From a virus, in the IMG/VR virus record IMGVR_UViG_3300008516_000118, positions 1-27,697 of that record: a DNA stretch of 27,697 bases; one strand, written 5' to 3'. Position 1 is the stretch's first letter. Each line of letters opens with the position of its first letter. The notes beneath the pieces were generated by a model that was not told the DNA's origin, did no database searches, and saw only the letters and a list, made by a program, of their open reading frames with translations. Positions 27,327 to 27,697 of this stretch are shown here, one piece after another. Made by a program: the position numbers and the translations under genes.

Positions 27327-27697
27327 ATGGCGTTACTCAGCATAGGACTTGGCGTTATCACTGCTCCTTTTACTGCTGGCCTTGGATTAGCAGGCACCGC
27401 TGTCAAAGGATTTACGAGTATTCTTAGCGGTGCTTACGGTCTACTCAAAAGCTTCTGGATGAAAATCAAAAAGTGGGCGCTAATCGCAACAGCAGCACTT
27501 GCTGGTACAATTTATATGGCCGCCAAATTCCAGAAGCAAATGGCGTTTGTTGCTACAATGGTGAAGGACACAGACAAGTGGATGGGCAAATTTACTGAAA
27601 GCGTCAAACAAATGTCTGTTGCTTTCGGTCAATCTACGAACGGCATGACTCAAGCTCTCTATGATATTCTTTCTGCAAGCGTTCCTCCACAAAAAGC
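27327..27697 (+). CDS. Tape measure protein, N-terminal part, cut by the window end
   Basis: ATG 27327 follows the chaperone stop directly, and the frame runs open to the window end (123 codons). The start is hydrophobic and Gly/Ala-rich (LGVITAPFTAGLGLAGTAVK). It continues with KWALIATAALAGTIYMAAKF and QMAFVATMVKDTDKWM, then SVKQMSVAFGQSTNG and ALYDILSASVP. The F-x-K-Q-M-A-x-V-A-T and Y-D-I-L-S-A patterns are characteristic of the phage minor tail/tape measure domain. The protein sets tail length and is shielded by the chaperones. The C-terminal majority is outside the window. Confidence 0.82.
   Translation, partial: MALLSIGLGVITAPFTAGLGLAGTAVKGFTSILSGAYGLLKSFWMKIKKWALIATAALAGTIYMAAKFQKQMAFVATMVKDTDKWMGKFTESVKQMSVAFGQSTNGMTQALYDILSASVPPQK

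Overview
The window is part of a tailed double-stranded DNA phage genome (Caudoviricetes), probably with a siphovirus-type tail. Every gene I can support is on the + strand. The DNA is AT-rich, genes are tightly packed with many TAATG/ATGA/GTGA overlaps, GTG and TTG starts are common, and Shine-Dalgarno sites of the AGGAGG type are strong. There is one good sigma70-like promoter and one lipoprotein signal peptide, so a bacterial host is most likely. The sequence does not let me name the host or a described phage relative. The mix of features suggests an uncultured or poorly described lineage.

Region 1 (1-7925) is an accessory and metabolic operon of small genes. Many are hypothetical and several carry CxxC zinc ribbons. 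Recognisable members are a DUF488-type protein (1747-2139), a macrodomain protein (2489-3010), a zinc-ribbon/RyR-like protein (3263-3682), two paralogous thymidylate-synthase-fold proteins (3926-4633 and 5363-6073) flanking an ADP-ribosyltransferase-fold protein (4671-5366), and a MazG-like nucleotide pyrophosphohydrolase with a zinc ribbon (7070-7600). The first synthase paralogue has Asp where the second has the canonical Asn. That substitution is known to switch this fold from dUMP to dCMP, so the cluster is a candidate for making modified pyrimidines, with ADP-ribose chemistry alongside.

Region 2 (7926-9066) is a boundary. It holds an inverted repeat, a promoter (7996-8023), a structured leader, a small lipoprotein gene with two possible starts, and two small hypothetical genes.

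Region 3 (9050-22854) is the packaging and head module: large terminase with extra zinc fingers, portal, a Mu-F-like head morphogenesis protein fused to a zinc metallopeptidase domain, a free-standing homing endonuclease with NUMOD3-like repeats, then a 1335-residue protein combining a Pol-beta-type nucleotidyltransferase, a covalent-nucleotidyltransferase (ATP-dependent ligase) core and a LigD-type 3'-phosphoesterase-like domain. It is followed by a protease-scaffold fusion with a probable nested scaffold start and a start-site hairpin, and a major capsid protein with an apparent Ig/FN3-like insertion.

Region 4 (22879-27697) is the neck and tail module in standard order: head-tail connector, head closure, Mu-gpG-like morphogenesis protein, tail terminator, two proteins of uncertain role, tail tube, tail assembly chaperones joined by a -1 frameshift at AAATTTT (26994-27000), and the start of the tape measure protein, cut by the window end.

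The most notable item is the repair-type ligase/phosphoesterase protein inside the head-assembly operon. The TS-like/ART-like/MazG-like cluster is second. Functions of both are inferred from motifs read by eye.
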